From Phoronis australis (taxonomy: Eukaryota > Phoronida > Phoronidae): a stretch of DNA of 64,000 bases. Location of the stretch: assembly GCA_002633005.1 (NCBI GenBank), contig NMRA01000032.1, forward strand, positions 837,692 through 901,691, read 5' to 3'. The position numbers and the translations under genes were made by a program. The notes under the pieces are model-generated. The model made no database searches. It saw nothing but the letters and a program-made list of their open reading frames with translations, and had not been told where the DNA came from. This document shows, piece after piece, positions 1 to 15,000 of the stretch. Every line of letters begins with the position of its first letter. Positions within the stretch are counted from its first letter, which is position 1.

Positions 1-2
1 CA

Positions 3-3000
3 GCCTCATTGATTAAAGAAAAGGTACACATCATGCAATATGGTATTCAAACATTGTCCGATTACAAACAGGACTTAGCTATTCATATGATACTACCGTA
101 TGTTGAAGAGATGTTTGCAGATGATCGGTGTGCCGTTCATGCCATTTGGACGCTGTTCAGCTCCCTCACGTTAAATCTTGACCGGGAACAAACTCTAGCG
201 AGTTGCCTTGATCCCCTTGTGAGGCTCTTCAATGTTGACAGGCCGTGCCTGAAACACATGAAGTATTACCACAGAAGTTTCCTGATTCAGTTGATCATGA
301 GACTGGGCCTGCAAACATTCCTCACTCACTTCTCCACCTTATTGGTTGAAGCTGTATCCGGTTACCATGACTACATTCCACAGTCTGATCTAGTGACCAA
401 TCAGGTTAGTCTTTTTGAAAAATGTTGATTTGTAAATCTTTAAGTCCAATCATTTAGTTTGTTCCTTTCTTCAAAAATTCTTTCTCAAGTGGCTGATCAA
501 AGCTAATAATTTTGCAATTTTTGTGTTGGTGTGATACCTTTCCAAGGTTTTGTAAAATTTCTGGGAAATAATTTGCAAAAAAAGACTCGCATTAAGTGAC
601 CTTGTGACTTGACATAAAATCTCACACAAAGGTTTACTGAATATTTAGGTGTCGTGCGACGAGGATTTTGTTCCACAACAAAGCAACAGCGATCTTGGTA
701 TCACCAACATTGTGACTGATGAACCTGACGGCGATCTGCCGTCCTCGCGATATTCGTCGCGTCAGAGGAAAACGAGTGAGACGAGTAATGGTTACGAGTC
801 AGACAGTGAGAGTGAGCTACTCAAGTCTCTGGGAAAGGCATCCATTCGCACCAAGTTGGTGACAAAACTGGGATCTACGCTAGAGGAAGACAGTTCCATT
901 GAGGTGTGTTCTAGTTTGTAAGCATGTGGGTCTTGTGTTATGTTGTGATAGTACTTGTGTAGATAGTCCTACTGCATAGGAATTGTCATCGTGAAAAACA
1001 TTGTTCCTGTTTTATTCATGCTGTTGGTCCAAAATGGGCTTGATTTGTTTTCAAATAACAGTTGCACAGCTGTAAAACAGATTGTAATTGTGAAATGTGT
1101 GTTCGTAATTGTTAGTCATATTGTTGTGATAATTTTTCGGATTAAATATGATAAGTTACTTTCCAAGGACAATAAATTATTCTTAGGAGTACATTCTCAA
1201 ATTCTTTGAATATTTAATAGAGTAAGTGGGACATTCCTGTGAATTGTAAGACTTAAACTTTTCTCAGTTCAAAGAATTGTCAAATTTGTATTGATACAGC
1301 ATAAGTGTAATGGTCGTCGTAATACCGTTGTAGCCTAAAGAGCGAGTTCGTAAACTGTCGTCTGGCAGCATCAAGAGTTGGTCGAGTGTAGAAGCAGACG
1401 ATCAGAAGGACAAGGAAGATTCCCGCTCTCGACACAGCTCGGGCGAGAGTGGGTCGAGCGGGACGCGCAGCCACTCACCTTCTAAGGTCAGCACTTCAAG
1501 TGCAAACAGCCAGGGTGCGGTGGCGGTTACGACGACCATTCTTGAGGACACCATGGAAGAGGCTCTCCACAGGAACGGGGAGGCCAATATCTGCGACGTG
1601 GCATCGGAGAGCATCCGCTGGCTGGCGCACCGACTGGGACCAGTCCTGACTGCTAAGTACCTGTCGGGGAATCTACTTCGCATGCTGACACTGTGCTATA
1701 TGGGACAGGAACAGCTGACTCCTGTGACGGCGAAATGTGAGTCTGGTAGTTTCATTAATGTATAAAAATGTGATGTAAGTTGGCTATATTTAAAAATGCA
1801 AAATTTTAGGCTTTTTTTCGTTCGTTTTCCATTTGAAAAAAATCTATGTCTGAGTGGTTGCATAACGCAAAACATGACATAACAAAAGGTGCAGAAGCAA
1901 GAGGGCACTTTTCGTGTGTTAAACTCTATTGGTGCACAATAACTTTACTGATGGGAAACCATTTTGAATGCGTTGTGAGCACCATTCTTCTAGTGTTGCT
2001 AAATTAACAGTTTCTGGTGTAATAGTGCGTCCTCATAACTGTTGATAATGCTTTTTCGTCCCATGTTAATATCTTTTGAGAAATTATCATTTCCAGTCAA
2101 CAGTTGTGTTCTACTGTTGTCCTTTTCAGTAAGCGACTGATATGATTCCTTTTAAAATACCAATCAATCTAAAATGCAATTTTTTTGTAATACAAAAGTT
2201 GTACACCATTCTTGTTGTGGCCTAGCCGTCAAAAGTGTTTCTGACTTCTTGCTTTCTTTTTCTTGAAGCCGACGTGCTGTCAGCGAGCAACAAGGTAATC
2301 ACAGGTGACTGGAACGCTTCCAAGGTGCTGATATGTCTCAGTGACATAGCTGTGTTGTATGGAGAACAGATTGTCCTGTTGCAGTACTTAAAACATGTCG
2401 TTAACCTGGTGAGTGTAAGCGATGTCATTATTCACCTTTCAGTAATTTAGGACGTTGTAACACAAGAAAAATGTGTTGAACAAAACCCAGTGTTGCTGAT
2501 AAGATTAGGTTATTGATGTATTGCGATTCTCAAGGCCTGTGGCTGTCTTTGGTGCTGGCTTCATTCTAGTGAGTTACCGCATCTTTGCATGCCACAGAAG
2601 TTTTGAGAGCCGGAGAGCATTCCGTGAGTCTTAATTTCTTGTGAGAAAAATTAGATTTTGCAAGATCTCGCAACACTTAGCAAAATCAGGCTAGTGGAAA
2701 GTGAGTGTTTCGCGAGTATGCGAGGAGCTTCCTAACAAAATGCCTGTCTCTGAATTGATTACTCACCGAGGTTGGAGTATTGAATTGTGGGATTGAAATC
2801 ATTGTTTCCATTCCATGAGCGAAAAATTTTCACCGCAAATGCAAGCTATCTACGTAACTCAGTCCTGGTTTCTGAACAATATTCTTCATAACACTAGCTC
2901 TCTAGGGTACGTTGGAGTTTATGTTAATTAGTCTAGTGTGAATGAGCCTGAAGACATCAGTAGTTATCTTTGTTTAGCATGCAGTATGACTGAAAATGGT

Positions 3001-6000
3001 GATATATTATTATTTTTTTCAGTTTTCTCTTTAAAAACTATTTAGAAGATTATACTTTTATCATAAGTCTATCCTGAAACAACATTTTGAAAAATTATCG
3101 TTGTTTGTAGCAAAGTAAGTACTAGAGTGGGAAATAGATTGGTAGCTATTTTTTGAGAAAAATAAGTAAGTAACTGCCCTAGTAACTTGTGAAATTGTGC
3201 CACAGTTATGGGAACATGGTCTTTCTTGTTTCCAAGGAAATGCAAAATGAACTAACCAGTTAGTGTATGGTTACAAATACAGTCGAAAGATTTAAATCTG
3301 ACAATGTCCTTAAGGTGTAATATTTATCTAAAAGTAAAATTACAAATGCCAACTTAGTGATGGAAATGGGTGCACTTGTCTAATGTATGGTTATACTCCA
3401 AGTATTCGGTTGCTGAAATCTCAGACCATTGAGGTTTGCATTTAGTCCGCATATTGGCTTAGAATTTTGAGGACGGCTGTATATCATGGGTGTCATTCAT
3501 GTACAATTGGCCTTTTGAAATTGACAGACAAGGTCAGTGAAAGCAATTCTTTGTGAACCCTGCTCTTTGTCATACAACTGGCCTGTGTAATTGAACACAG
3601 CTTAAGAACAGGTTTGTGGTCATGGTTGAGAAGAAAATTGTTTTATTACTCCCTTTGGGTTCCGAATAGCGGAGCCCAGAATGAATGGCCTGAGAGATGT
3701 GTACCAGGATTGTGGAACGGATATGCCAACGTAGCCATCCAATCCAACCTTTGTTGCAGATCAACTCGACGAAGCAGAAAATAACCGTGCGCACCGAGGC
3801 GGGCCTGGTGAGCTGTGCCACTCTCATACACCACATACTGCCTTTCATGTCCGACTCACAACTGATGAACTGTTTAACGGTATGTGATTAGCAGTACCTG
3901 TACAGGTGTGCCATGCTAATGTTCACCTGTACAGGTGTGCTGTGCTAATGTTCAGCTGTGCTGGGTTCTAAGTGACATGTTTCGGAACAGAAACTGTTAT
4001 GGTTATGGATCACTCTAACAAGCACTCAAATTATTTTGTTTTGTCTCATTTCCACTTCTGCCCGCCTTTCTTGTTTGATGGCTTTTAATAACAACAGTTT
4101 TCAAAAGTGAATAAAATGTCAGAATTGAAAAGTACTTTTATTAACGATCTATTGGCTATATGGAGTGTTTTATATTTTTTTTTCATTTTTAAAAAGCCAG
4201 GATCTTATTGAAAGAAGTCTGTTTTTTAAGATGTTATGTCTAATTAATATGTTGTTTTGTGGTGTTTCTCATGAAGATACAATGTTCAGTCCTGGGTGAC
4301 ATTATTGATACAACAAAGAATCTGCTCTAAGTCACAAAGAAAATGGTAAAGCTCTGGTGTCTTGTTCCAGGAAACAATATTCAAGGAGATCATAGAACCC
4401 ATGATAAGTCGCAGTGCCTCCGTCCGCCTGACCTTTCCCAGTGGTCGACAGGCGCGGGCCATAATCATGTACAAGGTCATCGACATCCTCTACTTGATTG
4501 GTCTACGACTCGGCTTCGAAATGGCGCGTAACATGCTGGCTGATATTATGCAGCATATGTTCCTGACCTTCGACACCATCTACAAGGGGACGGACATCGC
4601 AACAGCGGTCATGAACTCGCCCAACAGCCCACCTATGTGCAGTATTCCCTTAAAGACAGGTAAAAAGATAATATATAATAGTAATAATCATGATGATAAC
4701 AACAATATGAATAACATCAACAATAATAACAGTAATAATAGTAATGATAATGATAATGATACAAATTTGACTTGGATACAATTGATGTAAGAGGAAGACG
4801 GTAATGATGTATGATGTTATTTTTTGCAAAAGTGTACGAGCCCTATGTACAATCCTCAAAACTTGCAATATATTTCTGTAATCTAGTGCAATTCCTCTTC
4901 TGCTGAGACCGATCCCCAAATTATGCTTGAAGCCTGCACTCTATGACATTGTGCACACAATTTTTCAACCAAATCTGATTTCCTGTTTCTCATAGCGGAC
5001 CTGAGCCGCAGCTTTTCAGAGGAGGCCTACCTGGATATCAAACTAGACAGTGGGACTCATGAATACACCATCGGCACACCGGTCAGGCTGGACTCATTTC
5101 ATCTTCTATCGGAATCGGCGGGGTCAAGCAAGTTACGACCGCACAGCTTGACGCCACCTCATGAGGGTAGGTTGTATGTGGAGTTAACGATATTGCTTTG
5201 TTGCAACAGTTTTCATCTTGTGTGTTTTGAAATGAGGGTAAAGTCTCACCAGTTTCTGAAATGAAAATAACTACCAGTATTGTCATAGTTACCAGTATTG
5301 TCATAGTTACCAGTATTGTCATGGTTACCAGTATTGTCATAGTTACCAGTATTCTCATAGTTAACAGTATTCTCATAGCTACCAGTATTGTCATAGTTAC
5401 CAGTATTCTCATAATTACCAGTATTGTCATAGTTACCAGTATTGTCATAGTTACCAGTATTCTCATAGCTACCAGTATTGTCATAGTTACTAGCATTGTC
5501 ATTTCTTTGTTTTTAAATGGCTTCTATCTTTGAGTGATTGTCTGCAGTTTTTGAAATCTTTTGCAGTTTGTGGCTACGGTAAAAAACTACTTTGGCTTTA
5601 TTTATTGTTTAGCAAAAATTAGGAACTAAACGTCAATTGTCGGCTGTGTTGTGGCCTAAATTAGTGTGATTTTGTCATATACTAAACCCAGTCTTAATAT
5701 GTTGACAGTTATAACGGTATGTTTTGGGCATTGTTTAGTGAAGAATAACAGGCCAAATGCAAATATATTCATACTATATTCCCCAAAGTCCAATGTTTTG
5801 GTTTAGTCTTGAACCATCATCGGGGATTTATGAACTATGATTTAATAATTTAATTTTGTTTTTCTTTGCATTTGCGTTGATATCCACCAAGTTCCATGAT
5901 GGATTCTCATGAAATCTTAGCTAGCAAATACATTACTATCATGTTGGTAACATTATGGGCCCTGTTTCAAATGGTTTTGACCTACATTGCATCCCCTAGT

Positions 6001-9000
6001 GGCCTTTCTGTTGTTTTTATTTCCTTTGATTCTGCAAACTTCTTGAAGAAAGATGATGAAAGCTGGCTGAAGTGTTCTTATTGAGAAGAGCATTACTCTA
6101 ACTTGCTTTACACCTCCTACAGACTAATATTGGGTTTACTACCATTGTTCCCTTTGCTGGGAATGTTTAAAGCAATAACCATCTCTTGTATCTGCGATGT
6201 ATACGATGTACACAGTGGGTGCAGATCAACTCTCTGTGTTGCTCTAACTTGTAATATATTTTAGCTTCTATATTACATAAAATTCTTTGAGATAAATGGG
6301 CGATATTGTGTGTTGTAGACGAAGATCAAACTACGCCGGAGGGTAACAAGGAACAAATCTTGGAAGAGATTCGGTCGGTGTTCTCACCTGAGCTAGCAAA
6401 CACAACCTATGTGGCCTTTTGTAAACTTATTGGAAAGTTAGTATCATTGTGTCTGGAATCCCAGTACAGTGTAATCCGTGCACAGTAATTATTTATTTCA
6501 TCTTGGGACTCCCTGGCACATCAAAGTCATTCTCAGAACACACAAGCCCGTCGATACAGCGTGCTGAAATGAGCTGGTTACTTCCAGAAACGTGTCTCTA
6601 TTGTGGACATTTTCTTTCTTAGCATTCAAAAATCTAAAGGAAATTTTCACCAACATCTACTGAGGAAGGCTTCAGTCTTTAAAAGTAGAAAATTTCTGGT
6701 ATTTTCTTCACTTTTTGGATCCAAAGAATAATTGACTACAGATATCCTGATGGAATTATTTGGAGCCATTCAGATGCTTTACAGATGGATATTTCTTCTT
6801 TAGGACTTTAACGCCACCTAGTGGCTATCAAGTAATCCATTGTCTGGCATTGTCATGTGAAATAATATCTGAATTGTTTGCAGCTTTTATGTTGATGCAA
6901 ATATAAAGAACTACGACCTAATCCGTTGTTTGTGCCAAACGTATGAAGAGGCATCCTCTGCTTCAGGTGAACATAGCTCAGTCAAAACTAAAGTTGAGGG
7001 TAAATATTTCATATAATCTTTAAGTCCCATTTTTGTAGCGCTCTCTGCTAGTTGGTGTTGTTTGTCCCCACTGGTATCAAGCCTATTAATAGCTAGGTAA
7101 TATGACTTTTTTCATTATCCTGCAGTCAAAGAACATGATTGATTGTTTTATGTTATAATTGAGACTTGAAATTGTATGCGACTAATCTTTGATGAGTTCA
7201 ACCATTTCTGCTATTAATTCTGAATCCTGACCCGTTATTGGGTAGTAGCTTTTTACAGGGGTCCCACATTTTGTGAACCAGTTTTCTCCTGTTAATAATG
7301 GGCGTCAAACTGGTTCTCAAAGTCCGTGACCCCTGTAAGTGGCTATTGGCTGTTATTGTTTGGAGGAATTAGTTAGATATGGTAATGGTTGTTATAGTAA
7401 TAAATTCAAAAGTTGGAATTGCTAATGAGATTCAACAAGTAGGTACATGATGACTCTTAGTAAATGTAATATCATTAGTGGGTGCTCGTCTTGCTTTGTA
7501 GATGGAAACGATGCGACTGCAGCACCAAGGAACTCCCAGAAAACATCGTGTTTACCTGGTAATAACTGTTGTATGATTTTTGAGAGGGTTTGTTCTAAAT
7601 TTTATGTCTAAACAACATGGTGTAAAGCAGTAGCAATCTGTTTTTAAGTCAACTGTTATATAAGCTTTTTTATTGAGATAAGGCCAAAAAACACAGTTGG
7701 TTCAGTCTGTTCCTTACCTCAGACCTGTTATTAATAAACGCGCGACTGGTTTATATTGAGTAAAAGGTGGACTTTTTTTGAAAAAGTTAGCAATACTTAA
7801 AAATACTGCACCACCACGTCAATTTTAAAAAATTGCTTTAAGTTTGTGGCCTAAAAACTGAAACATTTGAATCTTAACACATAGTCATGAGCTTTAACTT
7901 TTCTCAAATGGCTCATTTTCTAATGTCGCTTGTTTCAGATGCTGTTTATACCAATTAACCTTAGTTTGTCTTCAATTTGGTTCATCACAGCCATGGCTTC
8001 TCCTTTTTCAGTCCTCGCTACTAATACACAATCACTATCAGATGAAAGCACTGACAATGAAGTGTCAGGCAGTTTTGGCAGCAATGTCATCAAAATAGGA
8101 AATAGGATCGCGCTGAGCGAAGATCCCCCAAAGAGAGTGTCAGAGGCTCATCAAATGGACACAACAAGACTGAAGAGGTAATGAGAAGTGTGTTCCAAAT
8201 AGGGGGGTACCACAACTGATTCTTATCGGACAATTTAGTTAATTGAGTGTATAATCAAGGGATGAACGTTTTTTAAAAACTTAGTGAAATGCAGTTAATG
8301 TTCAAAATTGTATTGAGAAGGATTTTATGAGACCTTTTAATGGTGTGAAACTTTTGGTGTCGGAGGCCATCTGGACAGTTCAAAGTATTATGCATTATGT
8401 CTAGTGTTATTCTTTATTTCTAAATTTATTATTCATTATATTCTGAAACAGAAACTTTCATATTCTTGTAAAATGAGTTTTAAAAATTAAAGATGTTGTA
8501 TAGATTTTTATCCTTACTTTTTATCAGGCTGGAGAAGAACAACATTACATCGAATTACACAATTTGTTACTTTGTCAGTTTATGTTCTGATATGTTCCCT
8601 CGGTATGAAAGGTAGGCAATTTTGCAGCACAGCTTTCTCAGCATATGTTCAGGTAACGTTAAGGCAAACTGCTCTGTCAATAAAATTGGATGGATTTTGA
8701 CCGCTCAGCACGTTCTCATTATTATGTGAGACATATATATTATGTGAGACTGACATGTTTCCCACCGAGAAAGTGAATGAAGATCATCTTTCATTTTAAT
8801 GATGGCCACTCTGTTTTTGTTCAAATACAAATAGCAAGGATTTTTACCAAAGCTCTGACTTGTTTGTAACTTTTGTAAACCAAATTTTGAGCTTTCGTTT
8901 GTCGTTCTAGTCCTGAGATAGAACGGAACAACAAGAGACATCTGCGGGGCAACTGGCTTGCCTACTGGGAACATGAACTTGGACGAAGTGAGCGAGAAAC

Positions 9001-12000
9001 AACATTCAACTTCAAACAAATCAAACTGCAAAGCTTTAACGGTCAGTTTTAGTTTGTTGTTCAAAACAAATAATACCTAAAAGCCCCCTGCGGTACCATT
9101 TTTTGAAAATCATTGTTTTTGTTTTCATGTTTTAAGACGGAACACTTCGTTTTGTTTCTCTAATACTCGGAGATAACATTTCTAATCACGCGTGATAAAA
9201 TCATGACCAGCTGGAGTTGCTGCTTGCTTCACATGGGAGATTCACTCCCTGATTTATTCCTGTTTTTCAGTTTTCCTTACTTCCGTTTCACCGAATTAGC
9301 ACTGCGTCGGGCTTTAAACAGTCTGATAGTTGATCTAAATATTGAATAACTCTTGAGATGATTTTGAAGTTGTTGTATTCGAGGAATTGAATAGAACTTC
9401 CATGTTTTACTAACAGCGCTCTATGGTTGGGTGTTGTAACTAAACTAAAAATGTTTAAAGCAGAATATGGAAATTCGTGCAAGCTGCATCTCCCTGCAAA
9501 TAAACATGAATGAGGCAATCATTTTCAAACATAGAATATGTTTATTTCAATCATCAGGGATTAGAAAAATACACTTTTTCATTTCTTGACTATAAGACAA
9601 CAGGTTAAAAGATCAATATGTGGGTGCATGTGGCTCTTGATGACACAGGTATTCATTTACCTTAATTAAGATATGGTAACTCTTCAACTGAGGAGCAAAA
9701 TTCTTTGGACATATACAATAAAGTCGTTGCCTCATTAACGTTTGCGATCTCCATGGTTCGGAGGTCATTCTTAGACTGATGTCTGTCGAGTACCTGGACA
9801 TGCGATGTCAAAAGTGGAGCTAGAAATTTGTATGTATTCTGAACATATGAATCTTTTTAGGTAATTCTTTTTAGCACATAATATGGTGAACAAGTGAAAT
9901 TTATTTCTTTTGGGAATTTTTTCATAAAAGTATCAGATTAAAAAATTAGTATCTTTTTGTCTTGATTTGCATTCTGCAGTTGTCATGCGGCCATTTTAAC
10001 CGACAAACAACACGTTGTCAGGTAAGACTTATTGTTTGTTTTTTTGGGTATCATGTGATTTTTGCAAGGGGGTGTAGCTTGCGATACGTCAATTATTTCT
10101 GTGCGGAGAGTTACCATACTTTGGTTGGTGTGCCTCTGTCTGCATGTTCCTTTGATTTCTCCACAGATCATACCAGCAGCATACGCGCCATTCATGTGAT
10201 GAACAATGAGAACTCATTCATCAGCGCGAGCAAGGATAAAACAGTCAAGTTGTGGTCACTGCGCAATATGGGCGATGGTAACACGAGGTACTCGATTGCT
10301 TTATTATTGCTGGTTATGGTAAAGTTTCTTCGAATTAAAACACAATATGTGGGAACATTAAAATTTCTTGGTCTTCTCAATATTAATAAAACCTAACTTG
10401 AATAATGTACCTCTGTCTACGTCTTAGCCTAGATATAATGATTCGTTTTCTGGGTCTCTTTGTATTATTATTGTTTTGTCTTACACTTGTGTTGCATTAA
10501 AAAATGAAAGGAGTTTACCCGGCCAGCAAGGGTAAAGACGTCTGTTTACCCTAGCCATAGATAAATCTTAATTTCAAAAACGTGGCACCAAAGGCTTTCA
10601 CCTACATTGCCTAGGACCTCAAAGCTCGGTTTTCTTTTTTACTGTAATTAATGTTATTTCCTTGTAACATTTTTCTCAGGAATCAAAGCCAATGGAGCTA
10701 TCCGCACCACAAGAAGTCCGTTTTCTCCGTTACTTTCCTCGAGTCTATTGGGATAGCAGCCTCTTGTGACAGCAGTCTGCATGTGAGTATACGTCTGCCA
10801 TTCAAGGTCATGAAGGACTTTATCGACAAGTCTTGTGTACTCAGCCAGGTACCTAAAAACTATAGAATTTAACTTGGTAAAGGTGTTGTATTTTCTGGAA
10901 GCAGAAAGCCTGGTGTGGAATTTGATTTTTGACTGTTTACCAATTTGTTGTTGATTGGGTGATGTGACCGTCTTTTTATACTAACATTTAGCAAAACAGA
11001 AAGGTAAATTGATAGCAAAACAGTATTAAGAATACAAATAATTTTTTGATAATCTTTCATTGCAGAAATGGAACATTTTAAAGCAAATCCTAAGATTATT
11101 TTGGAGAACGGAACATAAAGCATAGTTACTGCAAGAATCATATGAATTCAATCAACCGTTTCTGTGATATGATGTTCTAGTTTTGGACATTTTATTTAAC
11201 CTTAAGATTATAGGTAATGGAATGGAAATATAAAAATTTTGCTAATTTTGTAATGTTGCTGTGGTTGACCAGATTCCTTGAAACATGCAGAAACTATGGT
11301 ATATGTTCTTTATTATAATCACTAAAAAGGACCTTTTCACAATATTTGAAAAGGCTGATTATGTTGCTACAAATAATGGAAACTTTACCAAATGTTGTTT
11401 TGTCATATCTACACACTGCAACCCATGCTGATAACACGCTAAAATGTTCTTAATCTTTATATTTGTGGAGAAGTTTGTCAAAATAGAATTTCACTTGTGG
11501 GTAACATTGTGTGCTAAAGAAGTGAAGAATTCCATCGCAATGGAGAAGTGTTGCCTTTCCATGCCACCTCATTGAAAATTAAAATCTGTGGGTATCAGAT
11601 GGTCAAGCGATCAGCCTTTGACCAGTGAAACACACTGTACGTATGCACATAGTTTGTTCCAAGCTAATTTTTGGAACCACGAACATGACTAGCAGTTATG
11701 TAATATGGTCTGTTGTTGCAGTAATGTCCCCTGTGCAAGTATTTGTAATTTTGATTGCTGATTTTCCAAAGATGACTGATTTATTCAGTTTTGTCATTAA
11801 TTATCAAGAGTCGCAGTCGTGTGTTTTATTTTTCCTCAGCTGTGGGACCCCTTCGTTGGAGCGTGCTTGAAACAATTTGAGTCATCACGATACATTCCCG
11901 TTACTGTGTTATCACCACTGCCAGCGCCATCTTTTAACCTTGTCGCAGGAACAACAGAGGGCACTCTGAAGTATGTATTGTCAGGTGTAAAAGTTTTTAT

Positions 12001-15000
12001 TTAAGGGTGCAGACTACAAGAATCGTGTGTTTAACAAGTGCGAATGTGAGAGTGCACGATTCGGTAAAGTCCCACCAAATTTGGACAAAAAATAATTGAT
12101 TAATAATTTTCTTTTTTTCGTTTTTCAAGGGCGTCTATCATTGTTATGAATGCCCGCAACTTTTCAAAATTTTGTCTCGGTAATTATGAAACAGAGCTTG
12201 AACATGGAAAACTGTAAATTTGGTGCTACATTTCTTTTATGCAAAAAAAATGAAAAAACAAGATTTCACTTGTCGTCCATAATGTGCCCTAAATTGGTGA
12301 GATTTTACCGTAGGCAGATGATTATGTGTCTTAGCTTGCTGACTCTTATGGGGTTTTAAGTCATTTCTGCTTTGACATTGGTGCCAGGTTTGTTGTATGG
12401 ATGCTCAACTGATTGGGGGCAAGCTACCCCTGCCGGAAGGAAGCTGTCCCGGGGAAAGTATTGAAAATTCAGTTGTTACTTAGTACGCGCTTGTTATGTG
12501 TTTCTAACATTTATCATTGAATTGCTGAGCTTTACAATTGGATGTTGATGCTGTTCACAAAATTGGTGTTCATGGACATGATGGGATGTTCAAGCCCATT
12601 GTTCAATGATGGTTAAAAGTGTTCATAATTCATTGTACAGTTGTGATGATGGTAAAAAACGAGAGAGGTTAGTTACTAGAAGACTATAAGTTAGGTGCAC
12701 ATAGGTATGTGTACCTAACTTATAGTAGGTAACTTCTGATGATCAATGATGTTTTCCCTTTCATAGGTTCGTCGATGTTCGAGAAAAGGACTATATCCAT
12801 GAATTTAGGTGTTCGACGTCACAAGCTGGTGAGTTGAATGTATTGTGCGTGTACAAAGGAGGCTTTAACACATATCAAATAAAGAAGTGGATAGTCAATT
12901 TCATAATGTTTTAATTGCTTTGCCACACGTTGTATGCAAACACTTATTGTTTTAGTGTTAGTAACCACTTGTTTAAAGTGTGAATAGAATTTCTGTCAAG
13001 CCTCTAGCTGGTAATATTTAATATTAGGCTCCGTCACTATCAGGCCCACTCTATCTCTTGCAGGACTGATTCGCTGCATATCTGTCAGTCCCAATGGGTT
13101 GTGGGTGGCCGTGGGTTTTTCGTCGGGCATCATCTCGGTACTTGACGTGAGGACAGGCCTTGTAATGGGTGTGTGGAAAGGGCACGACAACGAGGTCTTA
13201 CAGGTAAGGTACACAGGAGTTCTGACAGGGCGTTGTAACTAGGTCTTATAGGTAGGGTACACAGGAGATGTGACAGACTCTTACAAAATGCCATGAGCGT
13301 TTATACACATAAATTTGGTTCCTAGTTTCTGTTTTGAGTAGATTTATGCCATAAATCGCAAAATATATTTCACCCTTACTCAATGCAGCTACCTTCCGCC
13401 TTTTGTTCTTTGTTCTGTGTTCTCACAGTGACGCAATGTGGCACGCAAAGATTGTTTCTTTCACCATTTAACAAGCCAAGCTACATTTCATTGGTTAAAT
13501 CATGGTTTCTTGAGCTGCGCAAGTATTTGTGGGACTATCTGTCTGACATGTTGGCGTGTCATGGTGTTGCAGGATCAACCAGAAATCCCCTCCATTTTTG
13601 AGACTACCCTAAATAATATACGGGAATAGTCGGATATAAGGTGCCCGTATTTTGTGAACCAGTTTGATGCCCGTTAATCAGTGGAGAAAACTGGTTCTCA
13701 AAATTTGGGCACGTTATATCAGACCATTACCGAATATACAGCATTCATAGACTGCTGTGAGAATAAATGTTTTATTTTATGAAACTATAATTGGTTTTTG
13801 TAAGTGTTTTATAAATCATAAATGGTCTTTGCAAAAGAGGACCCTGAATTGTGGTTGTAGTTTCATCTTTAGTCTTCTGTTCTCTTATTGACTCACGCAG
13901 TGCTAAATTGCTACTAGGTGGAGCTGGTATCACAATTGTTATTAGGTGGAGCTTGTATCTCTAACTTCAAACTACAATTTTTTGTCTTGTAAATCAAGTT
14001 GGCGGTGTTGAAAAAAAACGATCTTCAAAATTGCTAAAAGTATAGAAAAAAGCCCTGAAAATGAGCCATAAAGATTTGCCATGTAATTAAAAAAATTGAA
14101 GTTGTCCAAGCATCGTGTTTGGTGTCTGAATAGTGTGTTTAAAGAAGTTTTATCAATTGCAATGAAAAATCAAGATACAATTTATACCATCTGTGAATAG
14201 TGAAGTTTTGAAAAAATCCACGATTGACAATTATGTTAAGTTTTCTCCACTTAAATTATCACATCTGAAGTACTTATTATTAATAAGCATTTGGTACAAT
14301 TGTGCATCATTGTATTGTGTGGGAACAGCCCGTTTAAATTGTAGTTAGAATTAATATTTTTGTCTTGTTCTCAGCTTCACGCATATGACAAAAGCAGGTT
14401 CGTGACCTCATCGTTTGACGGCACAATGACCATGTGGCATGCAGACGACCACAGACAGGAGTGCACATTCAAAGGTGGGTGAACACAGTTTTGTCAATAG
14501 GAATACTTCAACATACTACTCTTTAGCATTGGGAGAGCACAAAAACATCTGTCGCTTGACCTATATTCTAATTATGATGGGCCAAGGTAACGGTAGTAAA
14601 ACTGTTCTGTATGAGAATTTTTTATTCATTCACGTTCATTCACGTTCATTCTGAGAATTTGCCAGTGGAATTTTTCATGACTCATTTCAATATCCTACCA
14701 TACACAAGTAGTAATTTGACGATATGATTGTTACAAAGAATTTATATAAATCGCTGGAAAGTCCCACTGCTGTAAATCCTCATACAATAATACAACTCTT
14801 CGATCCCAACTATTAACAACCCATACATGTTGAAGGTATAAATCAGAAAATTGCAAGGTTGGCAATCTGAGTTTCTCTCTCACGAACCAACCATGTGAGT
14901 GTTCTCATTAACATTTGTTTTCCCTCATTCTTGATAATGTACTGAGATTTGTGTTGGCGTGAGAGGCGCCTAAGTAAGTGCAAAGTGACCATGCATAACA

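Noticed and set aside
1280-1683. Minus-strand frames opposite WDR81 exon 3
   Set aside because: They are shadows of a G/C-richer coding exon, and the plus frame matches the family.
5083-5533. Long Met/Thr/Ile/Val-rich open frames on both strands
   Set aside because: They are readings of an 18-bp tandem repeat without stops; only 5083-5166 overlaps a real exon, on the plus strand.
7930-7990. Start of WDR81 exon 11 at the TTTCAG near 7938
   Set aside because: That acceptor gives the wrong phase and an early stop; CATCACAG at 7990 keeps the frame.
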